A DNA stretch of 64,000 nt from Hydrogenoanaerobacterium saccharovorans. GTDB taxonomy: Bacteria; Bacillota; Clostridia; Oscillospirales; Ruminococcaceae. The stretch spans positions 124,001 to 188,000 of the forward strand of contig NZ_JACSNR010000005.1 in assembly GCF_016901815.1 (NCBI RefSeq), in the 5' to 3' direction. The notes beneath the pieces are model-generated. The model was not told the origin of the DNA, ran no database searches, and saw only the letters and a program-made list of their open reading frames with translations. This document shows, in pieces, positions 24,235-32,547 of this stretch. The translations under genes and the position numbers were made by a program. Position 1 is the stretch's first letter. The number at the start of each line of letters is the position of its first letter.

Positions 24235-25446
24235 TCAGTCGTGCCGCAGCGCTTCGATGGGGCTCATCTGGGCAGCCTTCTTCGCCGGGTAAACGCCGAA
24301 GATGATGCCGACACCAGCCGAGAAGAGCACAGTACCGATGATGGAGATCGGGGTGAATACCGGCGGGAATCCACCAATGGTACAGAAGATATAAGCGCCG
24401 ATTACGCCGAATACCAGACCGATGAGGCCGCCGATCAGGGTGATGATGGTGGACTCGGTGAGGAACTGCAGCAGAATGGCATTGGTCTTGGCGCCCAGGG
24501 ATTTGCGGATACCGATTTCCCGGGTACGCTCGGTTACCGATACCAGCATGATGTTCATAACGCCGATACCGCCGACCATCAGGGAGATGGCAGCCACCGC
24601 CGCAATGAAGTTGGTCACCAGACCCATGACATCGTTGATCATATCCAGCTGGGAGCTGAGATCCTGGGAGTAGTAGATGCTGCGTCCGGCATTGTTGTGC
24701 CGGGCTTCCAGGATGCGCACAGCGGCATCACTCATGGCGCTGTTCTGGCTCTTGTCGTTGGAGATCAGGTAGAGGCTTGAGTACTGGGCCTTCTCATTGA
24801 GCAGGGTAAGTCCCGAATTGAGCGGGACATAGAAGGTGCCGGGCAGGAAGTCGAGCATATCATCGGTGACAAAGCCGCTGTACGGGCTCTTGCAGACGCC
24901 GACAATGCGGTAGGACTTCATGTTGTCCTTGTATTCCAGGGTCACTTCCAGGCCGATGACATCGGTGGTGCCGAAGAACTTCTGGGCTACCACATCATCG
25001 ATGACACAGACATTCCGGGCACTGAGGTTATCACTTTCCGTAAAGAAGCTGCCGCTCACCATGCTGACGCCATTGGCGGTTTCCATGCCTTCGGTACCGC
25101 AGTAGATGGAGGCCATGATGGTGGATTTGCGGAAGCTGCCGGTGCCATATCCCGTGAGCTGGGGTGTGGCAGCCCGGACCATTTCATTTTCCAGAAGGGC
25201 TTCAATATCCTCGTTGGTGATGAGGTCGTTTTCGCTGCCCTCTTCGGTATCCACCGAGATGATGACGGTATTGGTGCCCACAGCTTCGAGCTGGCTGTTC
25301 ATATAGGCACGGACGCCGTCACCGGCTGCGATGATGGTGATGACCGATGCGATACCGATAATGATACCCAGCATGGTCAGCAGCGCCCGCATCTTGTTGG
25401 AGCGGATGCTGTCAATCGCCATCCTCAAATATTCTTTCATCAGCAT
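24235..25446 (-). CDS. MacB/FtsX-type ABC transporter permease
   Basis: Inner-membrane permease of a mechanotransmission ABC system. The N-terminus MRALLTMLGIIIGIASVITIIAAGDG is the MacB first helix. A large extracellular domain (about 45-270) contains YYSQDLSSQLDMINDVMG, and three C-terminal helices carry VGGIGVMNIMLVSVTERTREIGIRKSLGA. 403 residues. It has no ATPase domain. Its only operon partner is the adaptor gene 14 bp upstream, so an ATPase must come from elsewhere, perhaps the plus-strand gene at 27784. Confidence 0.92.
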   Translation of the reverse strand: MLMKEYLRMAIDSIRSNKMRALLTMLGIIIGIASVITIIAAGDGVRAYMNSQLEAVGTNTVIISVDTEEGSENDLITNEDIEALLENEMVRAATPQLTGYGTGSFRKSTIMASIYCGTEGMETANGVSMVSGSFFTESDNLSARNVCVIDDVVAQKFFGTTDVIGLEVTLEYKDNMKSYRIVGVCKSPYSGFVTDDMLDFLPGTFYVPLNSGLTLLNEKAQYSSLYLISNDKSQNSAMSDAAVRILEARHNNAGRSIYYSQDLSSQLDMINDVMGLVTNFIAAVAAISLMVGGIGVMNIMLVSVTERTREIGIRKSLGAKTNAILLQFLTESTIITLIGGLIGLVFGVIGAYIFCTIGGFPPVFTPISIIGTVLFSAGVGIIFGVYPAKKAAQMSPIEALRHD

Positions 25447-25460
25447 CAGTCAGCCCTCCC

Positions 25461-26753
25461 TCAGGCCAGGATCAGGCTGGCAGATGTCATATTCTCGATG
25501 TTGGCAGGAGGATTGGTGATGACAATATCCCCCTCATTCAGGCCTTCCAGTACCTCAACCGAGGTCAGCGAGGAATTGCCGGTGGTGATGTATACCTTCT
25601 CCGGACGGTAGGTGCCGTCGCCGTTGTCCCGGGCCACATAGCAGTAGTCACCGGTGCGGTCGGTCTTGGAGGCCTCAATGGGAATGGTCAGGCAGTTTTC
25701 GTTGAGGTAGGTTTCAATATCCAGCTCTGCCGAGATGCCGGGCACTACACCCTCCGGATTGTCCAGGGTAACTTCGGCACGGACCGAGTCATCCTTGGCA
25801 ACCGAGTCGATGTGGGTGACCGTACCGGGATATTCCACGCCGCCGATGGTGGCAGTGGCCTTCTGGCCCACCTGAATATCGCCGATGTCATACCGTCCGA
25901 TGTTGAACTCTACGGTGTTGGACTCGGAGGTCAGGATGGAAACAGCCACAGTGCCCTTGGCGGCAGTGCCGTAATCGGTGACGCCGATGGTCTCGATCAC
26001 ACCGTCGTGCTGGGCATAGATATCCTGGGGCAGGTTGTTGTAGACATCCTCTGCTTCGTCCAGGGTCATCTTGGTCAGCTCAAAGTTGAGCTGCTGGATC
26101 TTGATGTAATCGGCCGAGGGGATCTGCTTTTCCAGCGCTTCCTTCTGATCTTTGGCGGCTTCCCACTTGCTGAAGTAGTTATTATAGAGGCGGTTGGCCT
26201 CGATCAGATCCTCATCTGTGGTGTTGCCGATGGTTTCGTAGTCCTCGTAGTCCTTCCACTTTTCCTTGTAGAACTCGATGTCCTCGATGCAGTCGTCCAG
26301 GTCCTCCTTCAGATCCCAGTAGTCCTTTTCGGTTTCATTGAGCTGCAGACGGGCAGTTTCATAGTTGATGGTCGCCTTCTTGTAGGCGTCCACCGCGTCG
26401 CTGTTGTCAAACTTGACAATGAGGTCACCGGCCTTGACACTGTCGCCGACCTCAAAATAAACCTTTTCCACTTCTGTGGTTTCAGGAATGGGGTACTTCT
26501 CCAGACCATCCCCGGCTACATTGGCAGAAAAGGAAACTGTGGTGCGGATCTCACCCATGGAAGCGGCGGCGCCGTTCAGAGTGGGCTTGTATGTAAGAGT
26601 TCCGTAAACACAGCTGCCCAGCGGAACCAGAATCAGTGCTGCTGCAACAATCAGCGCGATCTTTTTCTTGCTGAGCTTCTTCTTTTTGGGTTTTTCTGCC
26701 GGCTTTTCAGCAGGCAGCTGTTCCGTTTTCTGGATCTCAGTCGTTTCTTCCAT
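25461..26753 (-). CDS. HlyD/MacA-type periplasmic adaptor-like protein
   Basis: Membrane-anchored adaptor of 430 residues. A Lys-rich cytoplasmic N-terminus (EKPKKKKLSKKK) precedes one helix, then the first lipoyl half VYFEVGDSVKAGDLIVKFD and a long coiled coil (about 120-260, rich in Glu/Lys/Tyr). The second lipoyl half is IYAQHDGVIETIG, followed by beta-barrel strands (IGRYDIGDIQVGQKATATIG) and a C-terminal membrane-proximal domain. ATG 26753 is the first Met that gives a normal anchor; longer starts read into intergenic sequence. Forms an operon with the MacB-like permease. Confidence 0.9.
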   Translation of the reverse strand: MEETTEIQKTEQLPAEKPAEKPKKKKLSKKKIALIVAAALILVPLGSCVYGTLTYKPTLNGAAASMGEIRTTVSFSANVAGDGLEKYPIPETTEVEKVYFEVGDSVKAGDLIVKFDNSDAVDAYKKATINYETARLQLNETEKDYWDLKEDLDDCIEDIEFYKEKWKDYEDYETIGNTTDEDLIEANRLYNNYFSKWEAAKDQKEALEKQIPSADYIKIQQLNFELTKMTLDEAEDVYNNLPQDIYAQHDGVIETIGVTDYGTAAKGTVAVSILTSESNTVEFNIGRYDIGDIQVGQKATATIGGVEYPGTVTHIDSVAKDDSVRAEVTLDNPEGVVPGISAELDIETYLNENCLTIPIEASKTDRTGDYCYVARDNGDGTYRPEKVYITTGNSSLTSVEVLEGLNEGDIVITNPPANIENMTSASLILA

Positions 26754-26984
26754 TTGTTTTACGCCCCTAAACTGTAAAGATGTTCCGCCTGTCCGCAGCG
26801 GATGCACTGTATCCAGCACCCGATCCGGGCAGGGTTTGTGTATGCGAAAACAGCCGAGGCTCCCCCAATAATCCAAATTCCGCAGCGCGCGATACAGTGC
26901 CGCTGTGAAACAGCCGTCGGGATTTCGCCGGATCATTGGCTCTCCGGGCGTTCTCCGGCGCCTGGACAGACCAACATAAGCTAA
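26754..26984. other. Leader/intergenic region of the adaptor gene
   Basis: About 230 bp between promoter and start codon without a supported gene; no riboswitch consensus recognised. Confidence 0.4.
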
Positions 26985-27013
26985 AGTATATACTTCTCTA
27001 TATATAAAGTCAA
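26985..27013 (-). promoter_or_regulatory. Sigma-A promoter of adaptor-permease operon
   Basis: On the minus strand TTGACT, a 17-bp spacer and TATACT, in an AT-rich patch. It predicts a leader of about 225 bases. Confidence 0.75.
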
Positions 27014-27088
27014 AGGATAATTTATGAAGGAATTGATAAATTTGTAAACAAGCCGTCACCGGACAGTAAGAAATCTGTGGCAGGGGGT

Positions 27089-27118
27089 TTGCCAAAAGCG
27101 GGCCGGCTATGGTATACT
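27089..27118 (+). promoter_or_regulatory. Promoter of the GNAT gene
   Basis: TTGCCA, an 18-bp spacer and TATACT with extended TGG. Confidence 0.7.
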
Positions 27119-27163
27119 GGGCAGGATATTATATGCCCAAAGCAGAATCAGGAGGAATAAAAC

Positions 27164-27604
27164 ATGGTAATTCGTCATCTGAAAGCGGAGGATCAGGCAG
27201 TGTTCCTCGCGTTTTGTCAGGATTTCTATTCGGGCGGTGCTGTACTGCATGCTGTGGACCCGGATAACTTCCGCCGCACCTTTGAAGCCTGCGTCAGCGG
27301 AAACCCCTATACCGAAGGATTCCTGCTGGAAGTGGACGGACAGCCGGCGGGATATATCCTGGTATCCCATACCTGGAGCAATGAAGTGGGCGGCATGGTA
27401 GCCCTGCTCGAAGAGCTGTATTTCACACCCGAGTTCCGGGGCAAGGGTCTGGGGACCCAGGCACTGGAATGGTTCCGGGAACAGTATGCATCGGCCCGGC
27501 GTCTGCGTCTGGAAGTCAACCGGGAAAATGAGGGCGCGATCCGGCTGTACCAGCGCAAGGGTTACCACTTCCTGGAATACCTCCAGATGGTGGAAGAACA
27601 CTGA
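27164..27604 (+). CDS. GNAT family N-acetyltransferase
   Basis: 146-residue acetyl-CoA-dependent acyltransferase. Motif A is LEELYFTPEFRGKGLGTQALEWF with the acetyl-CoA loop RGKGLG, and motif B is RLRLEVNRENEGAIRLYQRKGYHFLEYLQM, the common small-molecule or peptide acetylating class. The acceptor is unknown. It lies between the divergent adaptor-permease and ATPase operons and has its own promoter and an AGGAGG ribosome site. Functional association with the exporter is only positional. Confidence 0.92.
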   Translation: MVIRHLKAEDQAVFLAFCQDFYSGGAVLHAVDPDNFRRTFEACVSGNPYTEGFLLEVDGQPAGYILVSHTWSNEVGGMVALLEELYFTPEFRGKGLGTQALEWFREQYASARRLRLEVNRENEGAIRLYQRKGYHFLEYLQMVEEH

Positions 27605-27640
27605 GCTGATTCCCGGGCAAATGCGGTTGTAAAGCCGACT

Positions 27641-27650
27641 TTGGTATGAT
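27641..27650 (+). promoter_or_regulatory. Extended -10 promoter of the ATPase-surface protein-permease operon
   Basis: TTGGTATGAT with extended TGG, about 135 bp before the start codon; the -35 region is weak. Confidence 0.4.
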
Positions 27651-27783
27651 AGAATGGATTTGGCAGCAGATCCGGTAAATTTTTCACCGGGCTCTGCAAC
27701 AGACTCCTGTTTTTTTGACACAGTAACTAAAGACGGATAAACCAATACAAGGCAAAAAAACCGGTTCCATTGGGGGGGATCGC

Positions 27784-28743
27784 TTGGAAACCATCATCAC
27801 CATCAAGGATCTGCGAAAGGTCTATAAGCTTGGCAGCGAAAAGGTTGTAGCACTGGACAATATCAACCTGGAGATCCAGAAAGGCCAGGTATGCTGTATT
27901 CTGGGTACATCCGGTTCCGGTAAGAGTACCCTGCTCAATCAGTTGGCTGGTCTGGAAAAACCAACCCGGGGCGCTGTTTACATAGGCAAAAACAATATCT
28001 CCAAATTCGGAGAGGACCGTCTGGCGGCATTCCGTCAGCGGAACATCGGATTTATCTTCCAGTCCTATAATCTGATGACTTCCCATACAGCACTGGAAAA
28101 TGTGGCAATGCCGCTGATGTTCCGGGGCGTACCAAAAGCAAAGCGGGAAAAGATTGCTGCACAGATGCTGCGGGAAGTGGGACTGGAAAAGCGGATGCAT
28201 CACCGGCCCAATCAGATGTCGGGTGGTCAGCAGCAGCGAGTGGGAATTGCCCGGGCGTTTGTGGCAAGTCCCAAGATCATCTTTGCGGACGAACCCACCG
28301 GCAACCTGGATACCAAAACCACCATTGAGGTAATGGCAATGATGGTGCGTATGTGCCGGCAGAACAACCAGACCCTGATCCTGGTTACCCATGACTCCTA
28401 TCTGGCGCAGTATGCGGACCGGATTGTGACGCTGATCGATGGAAAGATCGTCAGTGATGTGGAAAACAAGTCGATTGTGGACCGCATGAGCAATGAGGAG
28501 ATTGTGGAATACTTCCTGTCGGAGAACGCCAATCTGGCGGAGACGACGGTGCTGGAGAGCGAAGAGGAGATCGAAGCGATCCGGCAGGAGCTGCAGGAAG
28601 AAAAGCAGGCAGAAGGGGGAGAGCCGCCGGTGGGAACGGCAGCATCCACCGCAGGGGAAGAACCTGCACCGAAAGCGGAACTGCCAGAGCAGGAGAGCCC
28701 GGCTGACACCGCAGAAGAAAATCTGGAGGGAAACAAACAATGA
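27784..28743 (+). CDS. MacB/LolD-type ABC transporter ATP-binding protein with acidic C-terminal tail
   Basis: ATPase for FtsX/MacB-type permeases. Walker A is GTSGSGKST (41-49), the Q-loop is IFQSYNLM, the signature is the variant MSGGQQQR, Walker B is IIFADEPTGNLD and the switch His is in VTHDSYLAQYADR. The catalytic part ends near residue 235. The remaining 80 or so residues are a Glu/Ala/Pro-rich tail (EEEIEAIRQELQEEKQAEGG...), unusual for this family. The start is TTG 27784 behind GGGGGG. The stop overlaps the next ATG. Confidence 0.93.
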   Translation: METIITIKDLRKVYKLGSEKVVALDNINLEIQKGQVCCILGTSGSGKSTLLNQLAGLEKPTRGAVYIGKNNISKFGEDRLAAFRQRNIGFIFQSYNLMTSHTALENVAMPLMFRGVPKAKREKIAAQMLREVGLEKRMHHRPNQMSGGQQQRVGIARAFVASPKIIFADEPTGNLDTKTTIEVMAMMVRMCRQNNQTLILVTHDSYLAQYADRIVTLIDGKIVSDVENKSIVDRMSNEEIVEYFLSENANLAETTVLESEEEIEAIRQELQEEKQAEGGEPPVGTAASTAGEEPAPKAELPEQESPADTAEENLEGNKQ

Positions 28744-30404
28744 TAAAAAAGACTTATGTGCGGGTGATCACCCTGCTTCTGGTCGCGCTGATGATCCTGG
28801 GCGTGATGGCTCCGGCCTTCACCTCATATGCGGCGAGTTCGCTGTCGGTTATCAACAACAGCCCCAGTGTGGTTAATGTGACCGGCACGCCGCAAGCGGA
28901 TAAACTGTCCACTGGCACACATTATTTCAGGATTGTTGGTTCGGATATGAAACTGTATGTATCAAGCAGCTCATCCAGCCAGGGTGAGGACACAAATGTG
29001 GACTGCAAGGACAAAAATTCAGTTACATATGCAGGCCTGAATTTTGCTACAACAGACGGAAGCAACTGGAAAGAGGATGCCAGTTTCAGTATTACGGTTA
29101 TGAGTACTACGACAGATGGTGATGCTCAGATTATTGCTTCCAATATTACAGGAAGCTCCCGCATCACAAAGGGACGTTCTGTTTCCTTGAATCTGACGAT
29201 TCTGGATACAAGCCTGCGTTTTGGAAGTCAGAAAGAGGCAGAAGATGCTGTTAAATCCAGTGCCTATGTTTCTTTCAAGCAGGGCGATTTCAAACGCGGC
29301 ACTGCCAGCGGGGATAACCTGACCAATATTACCGTGGGTGCCGGTAAGAACCTGCAGTATGACATTTCCATGACTGACCTGGTTTATACCGGTTCCGGCG
29401 ATACAGTGGAATTTGTTGTGGGATACACCTATGACGGTCAGGACTACAAGTACAATATGAGCATGAAGATTCCGGGCTGCATTCCCTATGTGGATAAGGA
29501 CGATCCGGAGGAAGATGATGAGGATGTGAACCTCGACCCGCTGATCCCGCATATCATTGTCAGTCAGTATGACTACGGTACCACACAGGTTTCGGCCGGA
29601 CAGGTCATCGACCTCAACCTCTCCTTCGAGAACACCAGCACCCAGTATGATCTGGACAACATCGTGATGAAGATCACCACTCCCGACGGCTTCTCCATCA
29701 CCAGTTCGTCCAATACCTATCACTTCGACCATCTGGATGTGGGCGAAAGCATCTCCAAGACCATCAGCATGCAGGCCAATCCCAATGCGGAAGCCCAGAG
29801 CTATGCCATCAATATTGAGTTTTCCTTCCAGTACATCGCCAATGACACCCGTAAGAGCGGGGAGTCGTCCGAGAGCATTTCCATTCCGGTAACCCAGCCG
29901 GACCGCTTCTCGGTGGACGAGATCCAGGTGCCGACCAGCCTGTATGTAGGCGATGAATACAATCTGTCGATCAATTTTGTCAACAAGGGCAAGACTCAGG
30001 TTTACAATGTCACTGCGGAACTCCGGGGCAATATGCAGAACAGCGGAGAACGCAGCTTTATCGGCAATGTAGCTTCCGGTGCTGAAGAGAGTGCTGATTT
30101 CTATGTTACTCCCACCGAGGCCGGCAAGATGGAAGGCGAAGTGGTCATCAGCTATGAGGACGCCAGCATGAATGTACGGGAAGTAACCCGTCCGTTCACC
30201 ATCATGGTAGAGGAAATGCCCTATGTGGACCCGGGCATTGATTTCCCCGTAGTGGACCCCCAGCCCACAGAGGAACCCAGCCTGTTTACAGTACAGAATG
30301 TGGTTCTGTTTGTAGTGGCAGCCGGAGTTGCCGGAGCCACCGGATATATGACTGTCCTCAAGATCAAGGCCAAGAGGAGCGAATTCGACGATGAAGATCT
30401 CTGA
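28740..30404 (+). CDS. Large secreted/membrane-anchored protein with CARDB/COG1361-like beta domains
   Basis: 554 residues: a signal peptide (about 1-31), a Thr/Ser-rich N-terminal region (35-250), an acidic hinge (DKDDPEEDDEDVNLDP), then two or three CARDB-like beta-sandwich repeats (GQVIDLNLSFENTS; GDEYNLSINFVNKGKTQVYNVTAELRG; EAGKMEGEVVISYED). A C-terminal helix (about 520-541) and a short charged tail follow. Such proteins lie between ATPase and permease genes in some Clostridia exporters and may present or receive cargo. The DNA encoding residues about 45-195 looks more AT-rich than the rest. Translationally coupled on both sides. Confidence 0.75.
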   Translation: MIKKTYVRVITLLLVALMILGVMAPAFTSYAASSLSVINNSPSVVNVTGTPQADKLSTGTHYFRIVGSDMKLYVSSSSSSQGEDTNVDCKDKNSVTYAGLNFATTDGSNWKEDASFSITVMSTTTDGDAQIIASNITGSSRITKGRSVSLNLTILDTSLRFGSQKEAEDAVKSSAYVSFKQGDFKRGTASGDNLTNITVGAGKNLQYDISMTDLVYTGSGDTVEFVVGYTYDGQDYKYNMSMKIPGCIPYVDKDDPEEDDEDVNLDPLIPHIIVSQYDYGTTQVSAGQVIDLNLSFENTSTQYDLDNIVMKITTPDGFSITSSSNTYHFDHLDVGESISKTISMQANPNAEAQSYAINIEFSFQYIANDTRKSGESSESISIPVTQPDRFSVDEIQVPTSLYVGDEYNLSINFVNKGKTQVYNVTAELRGNMQNSGERSFIGNVASGAEESADFYVTPTEAGKMEGEVVISYEDASMNVREVTRPFTIMVEEMPYVDPGIDFPVVDPQPTEEPSLFTVQNVVLFVVAAGVAGATGYMTVLKIKAKRSEFDDEDL

Positions 30405-31746
30405 TCTGATTACCATGTGCGTGCAAAACCTGCTGCGCCGCAAGGTGCGTACACTGCTCACCGTTGTGGGTGTAGTAGTGGGTACCTGCGCCATTGTGGT
30501 AATGATCTCCATTGGTGTAGGCATGCAGGCCAGTACCGATGCCATGCTTGCCAGCATGGGTGATCTGACGCTGATCGAGATCTATAACTATGGCTCGGGC
30601 GGCGGCAGCAATACCCAGGCCAAGCTGGATGATGAGACCCTCAAGCAGATCTCCCAGATGGACGGGGTTGTAGTTGTAACCCCGTTCTATCAGGCCTATG
30701 ACATCAATGCCAGTATTTTTGCCGGCAAGGGCGACCGCTATGAGATGAGCCTTTCCAATGTGGTGGGTATCTATCCCGAAGCGCTCAGTTCGCTGGGAAT
30801 CGAACTGGTGGATGGAAATGGTTTCCCCACCGAGAACCTCAAGCCCTATGGCATTGTCTTTGGTGAAAAGGCAGCCTATGCCTTCCGGGACAACAAGAAA
30901 AAGCCGGGCTACAACTATGTGGATTCCTGGCCCGATGCCAACGGCAATGTAAAGGATCCGTTCGTGGATCTGAAAAAGGATAAGCTGCGCATCCAGACCG
31001 GCTCCAATGACGAGGATAAGGAAACCAAGGTCTATACCTACGATCTGACCTATTACGGACGGATGAAGGAGGACTACAACAAGGGTTACGAAACCTCGCA
31101 GGGCGCCTATATGGACATTGACGATCTCAAGCAGATCCGCAATGACTACTATAAAGCCAATAATATGAAGCTGCCGGAGGATACCGGATACCAGAATGCC
31201 AAGGTCAAGGTGACCGACATCAGCAAGGTATCGGAAGTGCAGAAGGCCATTGAGGACATGGGCTTTTCCACCTGGTCCCTGGACAGCATCCGGGAACCCA
31301 TGGAGGAACAGGCCAAGCAGCAGCAGCTGATCCTGGGCGGTCTGGGTGCCATCTCGCTGTTTGTAGCGGCGCTGGGCATTGCCAATACCATGATCATGTC
31401 CATCTATGAGCGTACCCGGGAAATCGGTGTTATGAAGGTGCTGGGCTGCTTCGTAGGCAATATCCGCACCATCTTCCTGATGGAAGCCGGCGCCATCGGC
31501 TTTATGGGCGGCGTTATCGGCATTATCCTCAGCTATATGATCTCCTTCGCCATGAATACCTTCGGCTTCTCCATGAGCGGCTCGGATATGTCGTCCTATT
31601 ACGGCACCGATGTATCCATTATCCCGCCGTGGCTGGTAGCCCTGGGACTGATCTTTGCCACCTGCATCGGACTCATATCCGGGTTCTATCCCGCCAACCG
31701 TGCAGTCAAGATCTCGGCGCTGGAAGCCATCAAAACCGACGGTTAA
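30391..31746 (+). CDS. MacB/FtsX-type ABC transporter permease
   Basis: 451 residues. The first helix is in VRTLLTVVGVVVGTCAIVVMISIGVG. A long extracellular domain (about 50-320) contains a Lys/Asp-rich insertion (KKDKLRIQTGSNDEDKETKV). Three helices then carry LFVAALGIANTMIMSIYERTREIGVMKVLGC and LISGFYPANRAVKISALEAIK, the classic C-terminus. It overlaps the surface-protein gene by 14 bases and completes the ATPase-surface protein-permease operon. Paralogous to the minus-strand permease ending at 24235. Confidence 0.93.
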   Translation: MKISDLITMCVQNLLRRKVRTLLTVVGVVVGTCAIVVMISIGVGMQASTDAMLASMGDLTLIEIYNYGSGGGSNTQAKLDDETLKQISQMDGVVVVTPFYQAYDINASIFAGKGDRYEMSLSNVVGIYPEALSSLGIELVDGNGFPTENLKPYGIVFGEKAAYAFRDNKKKPGYNYVDSWPDANGNVKDPFVDLKKDKLRIQTGSNDEDKETKVYTYDLTYYGRMKEDYNKGYETSQGAYMDIDDLKQIRNDYYKANNMKLPEDTGYQNAKVKVTDISKVSEVQKAIEDMGFSTWSLDSIREPMEEQAKQQQLILGGLGAISLFVAALGIANTMIMSIYERTREIGVMKVLGCFVGNIRTIFLMEAGAIGFMGGVIGIILSYMISFAMNTFGFSMSGSDMSSYYGTDVSIIPPWLVALGLIFATCIGLISGFYPANRAVKISALEAIKTDG

Positions 31747-31762
31747 ACGCACAGAACATCAC

Positions 31763-31797
31763 AAAAAAACACGGGACAATCCTGTCCCGTGTTTTTT
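31763..31797. terminator. Bidirectional intrinsic terminator
   Basis: AAAAAACACGGGACA pairs with TGTCCCGTGTTTTTT; serves the exporter operon and the convergent HD-domain gene. Confidence 0.92.
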
Positions 31798-31809
31798 ATT
31801 TTGTATGGA

Positions 31810-32397
31810 TTACCGGCGGGTCACAGCCGAGGTGTGATGCTCCCGCAGATAGGTGCTCTCCAGATCCGCCAGGTGCATCTTCACCGCCAGGGGGTACTTC
31901 TCAAAGGCAAGGCTCAGAGCAAAGCTGCCGCCCCGGACTGCGTCGTCAAAGCCGCCCATGTGCCAGCGGATGGCCATGGCCTCCGAAGGCTTGAGCCGCA
32001 GGAACCGCTCGATGAGATAGACCGACTTCTCCCCGTGACCATAGGGGAACTGATCCTCCACAGCATAATAGGGAACCTTTTCCCAACTGCCGGTTTCCTC
32101 ATTCTTCACATTCCGGGTGGATACCTTATAGAAGTTGGCCTTGCACAGGTCATGCAGCAGAGCGGCAATGGCAAAGCTTTCGGGGTTGTCGGTGCCCTCC
32201 TCAAAGTAGCGCTCCATCAGGGTGTGGTAGACGCTCAGCGAATGCTGTACCAGACCGCCCTCACAGGCACAGTGGAACTTGGTGCTGGCAGGCGCGGTGA
32301 AAAAGTCGGTGGTCTCCAGCCAGGCCAGCAGTTCCCGGGCTCCTTCCCGCTTGATGTTCTCGGTAAATATGGCGATAAATTCTTCTTTGGGTGTCAT
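31810..32397 (-). CDS. HD-domain phosphohydrolase-like protein
   Basis: 195-residue metal-dependent hydrolase of the HD superfamily. The metal ligands are visible as His52 in GLVQHSLSVY and His82-Asp83 in AALLHDLCK. A conserved-looking C-terminal IRWHMGGFDD supplies further His/Asp. The substrate is not predictable; nucleotide or nucleic-acid ends are common for the family. ATG 32397 follows AAAGGAGC. Single-gene unit, convergent to the exporter operon. Confidence 0.85.
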   Translation of the reverse strand: MTPKEEFIAIFTENIKREGARELLAWLETTDFFTAPASTKFHCACEGGLVQHSLSVYHTLMERYFEEGTDNPESFAIAALLHDLCKANFYKVSTRNVKNEETGSWEKVPYYAVEDQFPYGHGEKSVYLIERFLRLKPSEAMAIRWHMGGFDDAVRGGSFALSLAFEKYPLAVKMHLADLESTYLREHHTSAVTRR

Positions 32398-32429
32398 GGC
32401 GCATTGCTCCTTTCCCGTTCTCTATGGTC

Positions 32430-32438
32430 AGTATACCA
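32430..32438 (-). promoter_or_regulatory. Extended -10 promoter of the HD-domain gene
   Basis: TGGTATACT on the minus strand, about 35 bp before the start codon; no good -35 box. Confidence 0.5.
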
Positions 32439-32462
32439 GATTTTCTCCCCGAGAAAAAGCAC

Positions 32463-32491
32463 TTGATTTTTTGGAAAAAGGGCGTTACAAT
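32463..32491 (+). promoter_or_regulatory. Promoter of psuK-psuG
   Basis: TTGATT, a 17-bp spacer and TACAAT, roughly 55 bp before the start codon. Confidence 0.65.
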
Positions 32492-32547
32492 ATTTTTCGG
32501 AGTAAACATTTATTCAGACAGCTTAATTTTTGCTTATGGGGTGCGGT

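Noticed and set aside
24235-26753. Adaptor-permease pair as decayed remains of a macAB locus
   Set aside because: Both frames are intact, with good ribosome sites, a consensus promoter and a terminator, so they look functional despite the missing ATPase.
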